Below, piece by piece: positions 7,378 to 16,661 of a stretch of DNA of 56,580 bases. The translations under genes were made by a program, and so were the position numbers. This DNA comes from Actinomycetes bacterium (GTDB lineage Bacteria > Actinomycetota > Coriobacteriia > Coriobacteriales > UBA8131): contig WRGR01000037.1 in assembly GCA_009787085.1 (NCBI GenBank), positions 1 to 56,580 of the forward strand, in the 5' to 3' direction. A model generated the notes under the pieces. That model was not told where the DNA came from. It did not search any database and was given only the letters and a program-made list of their open reading frames with translations. Numbering within the stretch: the first letter of the stretch is position 1; each line of letters opens with the position of its first letter.

Positions 7378-8691
7378 TCAGATGCCATTTTTTAAAGAAA
7401 ACACTCTAGCTATTACCTTTGATTTGGCCGGATCATTAGAATTTTGAACCGTGCCGTAGACAATAAGTTTATCCTGTACGCCCCAGCCCATCAAAATATC
7501 GCCGTAATCGGCTGAGTCTGCCAAGGTGGGGATGGCGAAAAAACAACCGTTAGCGACATCCAAACCAACAATACTGGTGGTGGAACGGGCGCAAAAGAGG
7601 TTTCCCAACTGTACTGGTGTCAAACTGGGCATTCTTCCCAAACATAACCACTTGCCGTCAGGCAGTGCCCAATAGGTGCCAAAGGATGAAAGACCGCCGA
7701 CGTTGGGGTTGTTGCCCTCAATGCTAAAACAAAAACCCTGAGGCAGCCAGACAGCTTGTGAGACCCTCAGGGACTGAGGCAGTATCAGCGAAGCCAACTG
7801 TGCCTCGTCCGAAGCGCTCAGCGCGAATAGACGGTAATAGATGTTTTTGTCATCCACTCTGGGAGCCACGCAAACAACACCGTCGCTGGCGATGACATCA
7901 CAGCTTAACCTGCCGGAAGAGGTCAAGACGGTCCATGGCTCTCCTCGCCCTAGGAAGGCTGTTTTGAGATAGGAATCTTGGTACTGAGCCGCACCAGAAG
8001 GGTTAGGCATAACCGTCCAGTAGACTTTATCTTGCACCACGGCCAACTGTGGTGTCTCGTAGTCCGACGTACCCATGTCCAGCAATTGGGCTTGCCCTGT
8101 GGCAGATGCCGCCAAAGGGGCGGCATAAACCTGCCAACTGAGGTCAGCGATGTCCAGCTCCGTCCAAGCCAACACAGATTCACTGGCCCGGGCATCGTAA
8201 ACCAAGGCTCCGGGATGCCCTTGGCTGGTGCCGGCAGCAGTATCAGCCAGTAAGCTCATCTTGCCGTTCCGCAAGTCCAAGAGATTCAGGTCAACCAACG
8301 TATCGCCCTCTGAGCGAGGCACTAAGGCGATGGCGCGGTTGCTGTCGATCTGATATGCCTGGGAACCCAAGGGCAAGTCAAAACGCTCCTCCTCGATCAG
8401 GTATTGGTTGGTCTTGGCCTCTTTGAAGTCTGTAGCTTGGACCACCTGGTCTTTTGAAACGCGCAAGATGGATGCTGCATCTAAGGTCACCTCGCCCAGC
8501 GTTGGCACGACCGCAGCCTTGCTTGCCGGGGCGCTGGCAGCAGTGGCATTGCTTGCGCTGCCGCCCTGTGACCTACAGGCGCCGAGGCTGAGGATACTGG
8601 CACTGCCGAGAATTGCTGCACCGGCACTGATGGCGGAGCCTAGAAAGCGGCGGCGGCTAACGGCAGTTTGGCAAAAGGGCTGGCGTTCCAT
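7378..8691 (-). CDS. Predicted Tat-exported lipoprotein, possible beta-propeller
   Basis: The N-terminus carries a twin-arginine motif SRRRFLGSA, a hydrophobic stretch and a lipobox LSLGAC, so the protein is probably exported folded and lipid-anchored outside the membrane. A Ser/Ala linker follows, then about 370 residues with recurring beta-rich patterns such as VLAWTELD, KVYWTVMPNP and DGKWLCLG, typical in feel of WD40/TolB-like propellers, though no family was recognised. It starts 3 bases after the purD stop and precedes the two-component system, so it could belong to an envelope-sensing group. The ATG has AAGGA 9 bases upstream. The function is unknown; the export signals are clear. Confidence 0.75.
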   Translation of the reverse strand: MERQPFCQTAVSRRRFLGSAISAGAAILGSASILSLGACRSQGGSASNATAASAPASKAAVVPTLGEVTLDAASILRVSKDQVVQATDFKEAKTNQYLIEEERFDLPLGSQAYQIDSNRAIALVPRSEGDTLVDLNLLDLRNGKMSLLADTAAGTSQGHPGALVYDARASESVLAWTELDIADLSWQVYAAPLAASATGQAQLLDMGTSDYETPQLAVVQDKVYWTVMPNPSGAAQYQDSYLKTAFLGRGEPWTVLTSSGRLSCDVIASDGVVCVAPRVDDKNIYYRLFALSASDEAQLASLILPQSLRVSQAVWLPQGFCFSIEGNNPNVGGLSSFGTYWALPDGKWLCLGRMPSLTPVQLGNLFCARSTTSIVGLDVANGCFFAIPTLADSADYGDILMGWGVQDKLIVYGTVQNSNDPAKSKVIARVFSLKNGI

Positions 8692-8693
8692 GC

Positions 8694-9965
8694 CTAGCGA
8701 TCCTTCTGGGTACGGTTGCCGATGTCTGGGCGAAAAAAGCAGCCTTCAAATTGAATACAGTCGACGGCCTGATAGGCCAAAGTGCGAGCAGCTTCAAAGC
8801 TCGGAGCCAAGGCCGTGACATTCAGCACCCGACCGCCAGCAGTGACCAAGCTACCGTCAGCAGCCAGTGCTGTTCCGGCATGGTAGACCGTAACACCAGG
8901 CAAGGCCGAAGCTTCTTCCAAGCCGCTGATCGGCATGCCTTGTCGATAGCTGCCCGGATAGCCGCTTGCAGCCAAGACTACGGAAACCGCCCAGTCTTCC
9001 GAGAAACCAAATTGAAGCTGGCCGAGGTCGCCTCGTGCCACTGCAACCAGCACCTCCAGCAGATCGCTTTGTAGGCGAGGCAATATCGCTTGGGTCTCTG
9101 GGTCGCCGAAACGGGCGTTGAACTCCAAGAGCTTTGGGCCGGATTCAGTGAGCATGAAGCCACCGTAGAGCACGCCGCGGTAATCGATATGATCGACAGC
9201 CAAGCCGGCCACCGCTCGTTCCATAATCTCCAGCATCGCCGTCTGCTCTGCCGCACTGATGCCGAACGCCGGCGAGGTGGCCCCCATGCCGCCAGTGTTC
9301 GGCCCAGTATCGCCAACACCAACCCGCTTGTGGTCTTGGGCGAACGGCATCGGCAGCAATCGTTGGCCGTCAGTCAGCGCTAGAAGCGAGCACTCCGGAC
9401 CGCTCAGGCATTCCTCTAAGACGACAGTAGCGCCAGCAGCACCGAAACGACCGCTGAAACAGTCAATGATCGCACATCTGGCCTCGTCTAGGCTGGCGGC
9501 CACCGTCACACCCTTGCCAGCAGCCAAACCGTCAGCTTTGACGACTATCGGTGCGCCGTGCGCAGAGAGGAAGGCCAGGGCATCGGGAATGCGCTGAAAG
9601 CTGCCCCACTTGGCACAGGGCAGGCTGTGACGATCCATGAACTCTTTGGAAAAACGCTTGGAGCCCTCGATACGTGCCCCTTCGGCACCTGGGCCGAAAA
9701 CATCAATACCAGCAGTGCGCAGCTCGTCTGCCACGCCCTCCACCAGCGGTAGCTCTGGGCCGATGACCACCAAGCCGATGCCCTGTTGGCGCGAGAACTC
9801 AGCGATAGCCGCCGCATCGGTCAAGGGCAAGGCAACATTGGTGGCCACCTGGGCTGTGCCGCCATTGCCCGGAGCCACAAAGATGCGACCAGCGGTAGAC
9901 GAAGTAGCCAAGGCACAGGCCAAAGCATGCTCCCTGCCACCGCTGCCCAATATCAGGATATCCAT
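8694..9965 (-). CDS. purD: Phosphoribosylamine-glycine ligase (GAR synthetase)
   Basis: ATP-grasp enzyme joining glycine to phosphoribosylamine, the step after PurF. It starts with the family signature [30 protein letters not shown] and the ATP-grasp block [17 protein letters not shown] are present, followed by [25 protein letters not shown] and the C-terminal [11 protein letters not shown]. The length of 423 residues is normal. The gene begins 17 bases after the helicase stop and is followed by the lipoprotein gene after 3 bases, so it sits inside a minus-strand run of co-directional genes together with purC, purF and purM. Confidence 0.96.
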   Translation of the reverse strand: MDILILGSGGREHALACALATSSTAGRIFVAPGNGGTAQVATNVALPLTDAAAIAEFSRQQGIGLVVIGPELPLVEGVADELRTAGIDVFGPGAEGARIEGSKRFSKEFMDRHSLPCAKWGSFQRIPDALAFLSAHGAPIVVKADGLAAGKGVTVAASLDEARCAIIDCFSGRFGAAGATVVLEECLSGPECSLLALTDGQRLLPMPFAQDHKRVGVGDTGPNTGGMGATSPAFGISAAEQTAMLEIMERAVAGLAVDHIDYRGVLYGGFMLTESGPKLLEFNARFGDPETQAILPRLQSDLLEVLVAVARGDLGQLQFGFSEDWAVSVVLAASGYPGSYRQGMPISGLEEASALPGVTVYHAGTALAADGSLVTAGGRVLNVTALAPSFEAARTLAYQAVDCIQFEGCFFRPDIGNRTQKDR

Positions 9966-9982
9966 GCAGCTCCCTTCAGAGC

Positions 9983-12970
9983 CTACAGCCGCTCCCGGAG
10001 GGCAGCGGCAATCTCGTTAGTACTCATAATATAACGTTGCTTGCTGGGCAAGGCAGCGAGGAATGCCTGTCCATACCATTTGGTTGTCAAACGGCTATCT
10101 GCCAATACCAGCGAACCTTGGTCGCTGGCTGAGCGGATCAGCCGCCCGGCGGCCTGCTTAAGGTCGATCACGGCCTGGGGCAGCACGTAGCGTTTCCAAG
10201 CGCCGCTCTGGCGCTGTGAGCGTTCGCAGGCCAGTGGGTCGGTGGGGCGGCCAAAGGGCAGCTTAGGGATCACCACGCAACGCAGCGTCTCTCCCGGTGC
10301 GTCAAAACCCTGCCAGAAGCTACGCAAGGCGAACAGTGACAGTTCCCGGTCGGCCAAAAACTCCGCTGCGAGGCGGCGGCTGGCAGATCGCCATTGGCAG
10401 CGTAGGCGGATGCCGGCCGCGTCCAACCGATCATGCAAGCTGTCATAGAGCTTTTCCATATCGCGACGGTTGGTAAAAAGCGTCAGTACACTGCCGCCCA
10501 TGGCTGTGTGTACCGCAAACAACAGTTCAGCCAGCGCCGACAGATAATGCTGCGAGTCAGGGGGCGGCAGGTCTTTGGCTAAATATATAGCCATCTGCTG
10601 GTCGAAGTCATAGCTGCTGTTAAGCTGCAGACTGTCCCAGTCTTCCCTCGGCAACTGTGCCAAACCGCTGCCTTGGGCGAAGTAATCGAAGCCATCCCCG
10701 GTTGAGAGAGTGGCCGAGGTAAGAATAACGCTCATTTCCTCGGGGAAAAAATCCTCGGCCAGAGCCTGTCCGACATCCAACCGTGCTGCCAGCAGATGGT
10801 CGTTGGCGGACCCTGGGCGACGGTCAAGCTCGGCAGAGTAGACATATTCCGGGTCATCGCCATCCAACACCAGCTTCAGGGCAAACAAAGCATCGCCCAG
10901 CTTGGCGGCCAACCCCGCTAGATCGGCTTGAGCATCCAGCAGCTCCTTGAACTCGTTGGCCAGCGACACCAAGTCGCGACAGCGCTTCCAAAGCTGCTCC
11001 AGACGCTGGTGCAGCAGGCCGCCGGAGGAGGCCAGGTCTTGGAATACCGGGCTTTGGCGCCGCTCGTTGTTGATCCAGAGGTCAATACGGTCGTAACTCG
11101 ATGCCTCGGCCAGCACCGTCAGCCCCTTCAGCTTGCTGAAAAATACCCGGTTGAGCTGGATCAGTCCGATTGACTCGGCCAGAGTCTGACCAGTCAAGGC
11201 CGCCAAGATGCCGGATCCGGCCAGAGGCCGAGCTGTCGAGAGCATGAACTTCAAGATACCGTACTCGCCGATCAATGCCTCTAAGGTGGCGCTCAGCTCT
11301 CGAGTGCCCACAGCGTAGGAGAGCTGGCTGCGTGCCTCGTCCTCTAACCCATGCGCCTCGTCCACCACCCAATGGCGGATCCCCGGGAGAATGCCACCGC
11401 CAGCCATCATGTCGCAGAACAGCAAGGCTTGGTTGGTGAGCACAATATCGCTGGTGGCCGCCGCCCGGCGGGCGTTATGCAGCAGGCACTGCTGATAGTA
11501 GCGGCACTTCCGCTTCAGGCAGTCCTCAGCACTGGCTACCACCTCAAAACGGGACAAGCCGCCGCTATGCAGGCTCAGGTGGTCGAGGTCGCCACTGGCA
11601 CTGGTGGAAACAAAGCTCAGCAGATAGGCCAGCATGGCCGCATCTCGACCGGTCGCCTGGCGTTGTTGCTGACGGGCCTGAGCCTGTAGCTTGCGCAGAC
11701 AGGGATAATGGTCGTAGCCCTTCAGTGCCTCATAGGCCAAGCCGTCAGGCAGCGCCTGTTCGAAGCGTGGTAATTCGTTATAGAGCAACTGGTCGAGCAG
11801 CGTGTTGGTCTTAGTGGCAACACCGCAACAGACGCCGTTGGCGCGGGCGAAAAGCGCCAACGGCAACAGGTAGGCCATTGACTTGCCCACGCCGGTGCCA
11901 GCCTCCACCGCCAGGTGGCTGCTCTCGTTCAAAGCCCGGGCAACCCGTAGTGCCATCTCAAACTGCTCGTTGCGGCTTTCAAAATCCGGATACATCTGCC
12001 CTAGAAGACCCTCGGGCGTAAAGGCTAATGCCAGCTGCTCGCGATCTATGAGCTTCGGAAAATGCTGGGGGTCTACCCCAAAAAGGTCTCGGGCATCCTG
12101 CTTCTCCAGCTTGGGTCGCTGCTGGCAACGTTGACGGCGCACCTCGGCCAAAGAGAAATGTGCCTCGGGAAGACTGCCTGCAACCTGCAGCAGGTACGGA
12201 CGGAGTGGCCAGTCAGCCTGGGGGAAAAGACCGGCCAGCTTGGCCGGCAAGCCAGCTGGCAAATCGCTGAAGGCCACCAGCAATACCCGCCAGAGCTGAG
12301 CCAAGCTCTCCACGTCATCGAGGGCGCGATGACTTGAGCGCACATCGCAGAAGGCCTCGGAGAGCGCGGGCAGCTTATGCTCGCGGCAGCGCGGCAAACT
12401 GATGCGCGCCAGTTCCACCGAGTCGCACCACGGAACAGTGTCGATAAAAGCGTAGCTTTGGGTAGCGGGCGGGCGTTGCAGGGCCGTAGCGGGCGGGCGT
12501 TGCAGGGCCGTGCCGATCGGTCGCTGATGCCCGGCACCCACAACCCCCCGGGCCGCTGCCGCCAGCATGTCATGGTCAAAGGAGGCGTTGTGCGCCACTA
12601 TCGGGGTGTTGCCGATGAACTCGGCCAGCCGGGGCAATACCTCCCCAATTAACGGCATTCCCGCCACGTTGGCATCCGAGATGCCAGTCAAGTCTGTGAT
12701 GTGCGCCGGAATCGGCTGGGCGGGGTCGACCAAACTGGAAAAACGGTCGACTACCTGCGGGCCGCGCAGCCGCACAGCAGCCACCTCGATCACCTTGTCA
12801 TATTGCGGCGCAAGCCCGGTGGTCTCAGTGTCCAGCACTATCACGTCTGCCTCTAAAACACCGAAGCGCGTCTCGCGGGCGCGTTCACTTAGCGAGGCAT
12901 ACTGGGAGATGATATCCGGGTCGGTCCCGGGTATCAACAGCTCCAGCAAGGCTGGCGAGGCCGGGTTCAC
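9983..12970 (-). CDS. DinG-type helicase fused to an N-terminal DEDD exonuclease domain
   Basis: Predicted DNA repair enzyme combining a 3'-5' exonuclease and a superfamily 2 helicase, as in the DinG proteins of Gram-positive bacteria. The exonuclease domain (about 40-215) has VLDTETTG (Asp47, Glu49), [10 protein letters not shown] and [10 protein letters not shown]. The helicase part shows Walker [10 protein letters not shown], the DEAH box [24 protein letters not shown], and motif [11 protein letters not shown]. Four cysteines (YPCLRKL and the [12 protein letters not shown] cluster) match the XPD/DinG 4Fe-4S site. Two tandem 8-residue repeats (ATALQRPP) interrupt the exonuclease domain. The start overlaps the stop of the upstream acidic protein as ATGA. 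The 995-residue length fits the fused family. Confidence 0.9.
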   Translation of the reverse strand: MNPASPALLELLIPGTDPDIISQYASLSERARETRFGVLEADVIVLDTETTGLAPQYDKVIEVAAVRLRGPQVVDRFSSLVDPAQPIPAHITDLTGISDANVAGMPLIGEVLPRLAEFIGNTPIVAHNASFDHDMLAAAARGVVGAGHQRPIGTALQRPPATALQRPPATQSYAFIDTVPWCDSVELARISLPRCREHKLPALSEAFCDVRSSHRALDDVESLAQLWRVLLVAFSDLPAGLPAKLAGLFPQADWPLRPYLLQVAGSLPEAHFSLAEVRRQRCQQRPKLEKQDARDLFGVDPQHFPKLIDREQLALAFTPEGLLGQMYPDFESRNEQFEMALRVARALNESSHLAVEAGTGVGKSMAYLLPLALFARANGVCCGVATKTNTLLDQLLYNELPRFEQALPDGLAYEALKGYDHYPCLRKLQAQARQQQRQATGRDAAMLAYLLSFVSTSASGDLDHLSLHSGGLSRFEVVASAEDCLKRKCRYYQQCLLHNARRAAATSDIVLTNQALLFCDMMAGGGILPGIRHWVVDEAHGLEDEARSQLSYAVGTRELSATLEALIGEYGILKFMLSTARPLAGSGILAALTGQTLAESIGLIQLNRVFFSKLKGLTVLAEASSYDRIDLWINNERRQSPVFQDLASSGGLLHQRLEQLWKRCRDLVSLANEFKELLDAQADLAGLAAKLGDALFALKLVLDGDDPEYVYSAELDRRPGSANDHLLAARLDVGQALAEDFFPEEMSVILTSATLSTGDGFDYFAQGSGLAQLPREDWDSLQLNSSYDFDQQMAIYLAKDLPPPDSQHYLSALAELLFAVHTAMGGSVLTLFTNRRDMEKLYDSLHDRLDAAGIRLRCQWRSASRRLAAEFLADRELSLFALRSFWQGFDAPGETLRCVVIPKLPFGRPTDPLACERSQRQSGAWKRYVLPQAVIDLKQAAGRLIRSASDQGSLVLADSRLTTKWYGQAFLAALPSKQRYIMSTNEIAAALRERL
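12462..12509. repeat. Perfect 24-bp tandem duplication inside the helicase gene
   Basis: 12462-12485 and 12486-12509 are identical 24-base copies, with a partial third copy starting after them. They encode an in-frame 8-residue repeat between the exonuclease catalytic motifs. The length is a multiple of three, so copy-number change would not break the frame. Confidence 0.9.
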
Positions 12971-13647
12971 TTCAGGCTCGCACCAGCGCCCGTGTTCGGC
13001 TTCCCGGGTGTTCCGCTGCCCGTCGTCGCCGAGCCATCAGCACTCTCGGCTACTTCTTGGCCTACGCTCGGGTCAGCCACCGCAGCATCGCTGGCAGCCT
13101 CGGCCTGGGGGCTGAACAGGCTGGCGCTGTTCCCTAAACTGTAGAGCGGCTCCGTGAAGTGCAGATGATCGTCATGGTGCTGATATAACCAAGCCAGCAC
13201 AGATGCCTCGTCATCGCCTTTGCGTGCCCACTCTACGATGACCGCGTCGTTTGTCCCTTCATCCATCTCGACAAAGCCATCATAGGCGAAAACATAAGAG
13301 TCAGCCAGCCGCTCCATCTGGAACAACGTCTGACGGGCAGACGCAAAGATGGTTTCGTCATCGTTGCCTTCCTGCTCTTCGATATTCAGCTCGTCTCCAC
13401 AAACCACGACCAAGAAGGGCTCAAAACCGCCGTCCTCTTCCAATTTCATGGCCGCCTCGTCCAAAGCAAAGAACACTGCCTGCTCCGCTGGGTCATCGTC
13501 AGACAGCTCGCCTAACAACTCGTCATCCATTGCCTTTAGGTCAGCCGCCCCGGCAGCCGTAGCCCCGAGCGCTGCATCTGTCTCGCAGCCTCTGCTGGCT
13601 GTTGTCTGGCCGTTCGTATCGACATGGTCTTGTTGCCTGTCGTCCAT
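12967..13647 (-). CDS. Acidic protein of unknown function, coupled to the helicase
   Basis: Not recognised. 226 residues, strongly acidic, without membrane segments. Low-complexity ends surround a central folded-looking core (about 55-165) with FEPFLVVVCGDELNIEE, TLFQMERLADSYVFAYDGF and DAVIVEWARKGDDEA, a pattern that suggests an alternating beta/alpha domain. The ATG is supported by AAGGAGA 7 bases upstream. Its stop overlaps the helicase start as ATGA, so both proteins are probably made together and may act together, but that is only inference from context. It is the first gene of the minus-strand run leading to purD, divergent from the thioesterase gene, with 143 bases between them to hold both promoters. 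Confidence 0.7.
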   Translation of the reverse strand: MDDRQQDHVDTNGQTTASRGCETDAALGATAAGAADLKAMDDELLGELSDDDPAEQAVFFALDEAAMKLEEDGGFEPFLVVVCGDELNIEEQEGNDDETIFASARQTLFQMERLADSYVFAYDGFVEMDEGTNDAVIVEWARKGDDEASVLAWLYQHHDDHLHFTEPLYSLGNSASLFSPQAEAASDAAVADPSVGQEVAESADGSATTGSGTPGKPNTGAGASLK

Positions 13648-13790
13648 TCAAGTCTCCTTTACAATCGCCACTTCGGCGGTTTGAACCAAGTCCCGATAGT
13701 AATATGCGCTATGATCTCAAGCATCATCTCTTTTGTCGGGCGGCTTGGTCATTGCCGTCATCAGTCAACCGATTATAGCAGGGAGTAGCG

Positions 13791-14306
13791 ATGCGACATG
13801 AACCACAAATGCTGAATGTGGATGCTCTGCAGAAGATCTCGCGGATGTGCTTTGTCTGTGGTCAGGACAACCATATGAGCTTGCAAAGCCAGTTTCTAGA
13901 GTTGGAGAACGGGCGGCTTTGCGCCGTCTTTCGCACCGTAGAGGAACATCAAAGCTATCCGGGCAGAGTCCACGGCGGGGTGATCTCGGCAGTTATGGAC
14001 GAGACCATCGGGCGGGTGGTGCAAATCAAATACCCCGAAGTTTTTGGAGTGACCATTGAGTTGAATGTCAAGTTCCGCCAGCCCGTCCCCCTAAACCAAG
14101 AGTTGAGAGTGCTGGCTTGGGAGCTGTCTAGCACTGCAAAGGTCTTCGATGGCCAAGCCTTGTTGCTGCTAGCAGACAACACGGTAGCGGCCGAAGCCAC
14201 AGCACGCTATTTGCGGCAGCCTCTAGAGGGCATAACCGCCGATGGCCTAGCCGCTGACGAATGGTTCGACGACACACGTCCATATCCGGAGAGGCTGAAG
14301 GTCTAG
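13791..14306 (+). CDS. PaaI-type hotdog thioesterase
   Basis: Predicted acyl-CoA thioesterase of the hotdog fold. The diagnostic helix-start motif HGGVISAVMDETIGRVV is present at about residues 62-78, followed by the central beta strands (VTIELNVKFRQPV, ELRVLAWEL, VFDGQALLLL, AAEATARYL). It carries an N-terminal CFVCGQDN stretch often seen in this subgroup. 171 residues, usual size. The ATG at 13791 has GGGAG a few bases upstream. The substrate cannot be told. The stop codon lies within the first copy of a 36-bp direct repeat, so the 3' end appears to have been partly duplicated downstream. Confidence 0.85.
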   Translation: MRHEPQMLNVDALQKISRMCFVCGQDNHMSLQSQFLELENGRLCAVFRTVEEHQSYPGRVHGGVISAVMDETIGRVVQIKYPEVFGVTIELNVKFRQPVPLNQELRVLAWELSSTAKVFDGQALLLLADNTVAAEATARYLRQPLEGITADGLAADEWFDDTRPYPERLKV

Positions 14307-14393
14307 CCTCCAGCGCCTCGATGTCCTCGGGCCACGGCATCGACCACCGAGGCCAATGCTGAAGGTCTAGTCTCCAGCGCCTCGATATCCTCG
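14294..14393. repeat. 36-bp direct repeat spanning the thioesterase stop codon
   Basis: 14294-14329 and 14358-14393 match at 34 of 36 positions, 64 bases apart. The first copy includes the last codons and stop of the thioesterase gene; the second is intergenic. This looks like a short segmental duplication. Confidence 0.85.
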
Positions 14394-14796
14394 AACTCAT
14401 GCCCGTTGTCGGTGAGTATAGTATTCTTGTAATGTGCAAGTGTGTTCTTGATTGTCAAGCCTCTTCTCTATCTCCCTTAAAAATATCAAATAGTCGTCAG
14501 ATATCTGCAGAGACGAGGAAATTAAGCAAGTTGCGTTTGTTTTGACGATTGAATCCCACCATTTATGCGAATCCATTAGCTAGAGCGCAGATGCCGCACG
14601 CCTCTAGGGGTAAGCATCCGCACTTACTGCCACGTGTTGCGGTAAGTCTGGGCTGTTTCGGTTACATTGCGGTCAGTATGGAAAGTTGCCGCACCCCTCC
14701 GAACGGTTCCGAACCCGTTACAACAAAATGGGGCGGCGTATTTCCACTGGCCTGATCTGTTATAGTTGACCTTTACGATCAGTTAGGAGACCTTGG
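14394..14796. other. Intergenic region with inverted and direct repeats
   Basis: About 400 bases without a convincing gene; a 68-codon open frame at 14549-14755 lacks a ribosome site and a protein-like composition. The left part is AT-rich. An inverted repeat joins 14622-14630 and 14639-14647, and an approximate direct repeat joins 14637-14651 and 14667-14681 (30-base period). A -10-like TATAGT lies at 14761-14766 without a clear -35. It probably holds the promoter and operator of the following membrane-protein gene. Confidence 0.4.
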
Positions 14797-15636
14797 ATGG
14801 CAACCCGCAATCCTATGAATCAACGTTACCAAGGAACAGGGCCTGAGGGGCAGACTCGCAAGTCGGCGGCCTCGGTCAAACCGGCCAGTGAGGCAGCCGC
14901 GACTGTTCATGTTAGAAAAAAGCCTTCCACTCCGGCCGAGAAGAAGGCGGCAGAGAGGCAGCGCAAGGCCAAATTGGCAGAGAAAGCCGAGGAACGGGCG
15001 CGCAAGGCCGCTGGCCGAGAAGAGGCGGCGCGTGCCGCCGAGATCCAGGCCAAGTTGGCTAGAGGTGAGATTACTGCCGAAGAGCTGGCTTGTGAGCAGG
15101 AGGATAAGGCAGCTAAGGCCAAGGCGCAGAAGAAGGGCTTTTTGGCCTCCCTGAAAGGCGGTATTGCGCCATCTCAGCCTACGGGCCCGGCGGCTCAGAC
15201 GCCTGCCCAGAAGCTTTCCGGTAACCCGGAGTACCGGAAGTGGCGGCGCAACTACTGGCTTTGCCTTGGAGCCGGCATGGTCTGTGTGGCTTGCGCCCTA
15301 TACTTCCAGTCCACAGCAAGCGGGCTTTGGATCTACTTCATGATCGCTGCCTACCCCTTGGTGATCATTGCCTTTGTGATCGATTTCCGTAAGGTCAAGC
15401 CACTGCTTAGAAAGCAACAGCAGGTAGGGCCGGGGAACATGACCCCCAAGCAGCTCAAGCACCAGATGGAGGCGCAGGCTAAGGCCGCGCAGATCGAGGA
15501 AGCCCGCAAAGCCCAAAAAGCCGCCAAGAAAGGCAGGGCTGCCAAGGTTGCTGCTGATACCGAGGGGACTGCTGGACAAGCAGCGGAAGTGTCTACAGAA
15601 GGGTCTCCCAAAGGAGTCTCAGAGGATCCCAAGTAA
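14797..15636 (+). CDS. Membrane protein with charged Lys/Ala/Glu-rich flanks
   Basis: No family recognised with confidence. Residues 1-130 are extremely rich in Lys, Ala, Glu and Arg and would form a long helix or coiled coil (AEERARKAAGREEAARAAE). Two membrane segments follow (WLCLGAGMVCVACALYF and WIYFMIAAYPLVIIAFVI), then a second charged helix (KQLKHQMEAQAKAAQIEEA) and a low-complexity end. With both ends in the cytoplasm and a hairpin in the membrane it resembles small actinobacterial integral membrane proteins of unknown role. AGGAGA lies upstream of the ATG. It is 53 bases ahead of purS and co-directional, so it may be the first gene of the purSQL transcript. Confidence 0.7.
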   Translation: MATRNPMNQRYQGTGPEGQTRKSAASVKPASEAAATVHVRKKPSTPAEKKAAERQRKAKLAEKAEERARKAAGREEAARAAEIQAKLARGEITAEELACEQEDKAAKAKAQKKGFLASLKGGIAPSQPTGPAAQTPAQKLSGNPEYRKWRRNYWLCLGAGMVCVACALYFQSTASGLWIYFMIAAYPLVIIAFVIDFRKVKPLLRKQQQVGPGNMTPKQLKHQMEAQAKAAQIEEARKAQKAAKKGRAAKVAADTEGTAGQAAEVSTEGSPKGVSEDPK

Positions 15637-15689
15637 GGTTGGCGTAGGGTGATTGATCGGCGCTTCGCGAGGCCAGTAAAGGAGCCGTC

Positions 15690-15926
15690 ATGAGACGTTT
15701 TCAGATCCATGTCACAGGCAAGCAAGGCATCTTTGACCCAGCTGGCGAGGCCGCTGAGAACGCTTTGGCCAATTTGGGCTATGCTGGCCTACAGAGCCTG
15801 CGTATCGGCAAGTACATCGAACTGGAATGCAGCGATGACATCAGCTCTGGGCAAGTCAAGGAGATGTGTGAGCGGCTTTTGGCGAACCCGGTGATCGAGG
15901 ATTTTCGGATTGACGAGGTCGTCTGA
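15690..15926 (+). CDS. purS: FGAM synthase subunit PurS
   Basis: Small structural subunit that links PurQ and PurL in the three-part FGAM synthase of Gram-positive bacteria. 78 residues with the typical VTGKQGIFDPAGEAAENALANLGY start and the LRIGKYIELE strand and PVIEDFRIDEV end. AAAGGAG precedes the ATG. The stop codon is directly followed by the GTG start of purQ. Confidence 0.93.
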   Translation: MRRFQIHVTGKQGIFDPAGEAAENALANLGYAGLQSLRIGKYIELECSDDISSGQVKEMCERLLANPVIEDFRIDEVV

Positions 15927-16661
15927 GTGGCTGTTGGTGGCGCATCCAGCGGCTTTTGCTTTGGCATCGTTGTCTTCCCCGGCTCGAACTGTGAGCAGGA
16001 CGTAGCCGGGGCATTGGCTTGGCTCGGCTACCGCTATCGTTATGTTTGGCACCAGTCCGGCGACCTTGAAGGCTGTGATGCGTTGATTCTGCCTGGCGGT
16101 TTTTCTTATGGCGATTATCTGCGAGCCGGTGCCATCGCCCGTTTCTCGCCGGTGATGGAGGCAGTGCGCACCTGGGTCGCCGCCGGCGGCCCAGTGTTGG
16201 GCATCTGCAACGGCTTTCAGATACTTACAGAAGCCGGGCTGTTGCCCGGGGCGTTGCGCCATAACCTTAACCTGAAGTTTCTCTGCCGTCCGGTGTCCTT
16301 GCTGGTGGAGAAGAGCGTCTGCCAGTGGCTTGACCTTCCGGTTGGCACCGTATTGACACTGCCAATCAACCACTTCAGCGGCAATTATTACTGTGACGAC
16401 CTGATGCTCGGGCGTTTGGAGGCCAAAGGTCAAGTAGTGCTGCGTTACTGTCAGCCGGATGGCTCGGAGGCTCGGCAAGCTTCTGCTCCGAACGGTTCTG
16501 TGGACGGCATTGCCGGCATCACCAATGAGCGCGGCAATGTCTTCGGGCTGATGCCACACCCTGAACGGGGGGTCGAGGGAATCACTGTCGGCTCAGGCTT
16601 GGGAACTGATGGCCGCTATTTTTTCTCCGCCATCGTCAAGAGAATGGCGGGGCGGGCATGA
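15927..16661 (+). CDS. purQ: FGAM synthase glutaminase subunit PurQ
   Basis: Class I glutamine amidotransferase supplying ammonia to PurL. Visible motifs are IVVFPGSNCEQD, LPGGFSYGDYLRAGAIA, the nucleophile elbow GICNGFQ (catalytic Cys) and the C-terminal LMPHPERGVEG (catalytic His and Glu). 244 residues, with a short N-terminal extension compared with the usual MKxGVIVFPGSN start. The start is GTG immediately after the purS stop, without spacing, so expression is probably coupled. Its stop overlaps the purL ATG. The order S-Q-L is the standard Gram-positive arrangement. Confidence 0.95.
   Translation: MAVGGASSGFCFGIVVFPGSNCEQDVAGALAWLGYRYRYVWHQSGDLEGCDALILPGGFSYGDYLRAGAIARFSPVMEAVRTWVAAGGPVLGICNGFQILTEAGLLPGALRHNLNLKFLCRPVSLLVEKSVCQWLDLPVGTVLTLPINHFSGNYYCDDLMLGRLEAKGQVVLRYCQPDGSEARQASAPNGSVDGIAGITNERGNVFGLMPHPERGVEGITVGSGLGTDGRYFFSAIVKRMAGRA

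Noticed and set aside
14549-14755. 68-codon plus-strand frame
   Set aside because: No ribosome site and an odd composition; it overlaps the repeat-rich control region.
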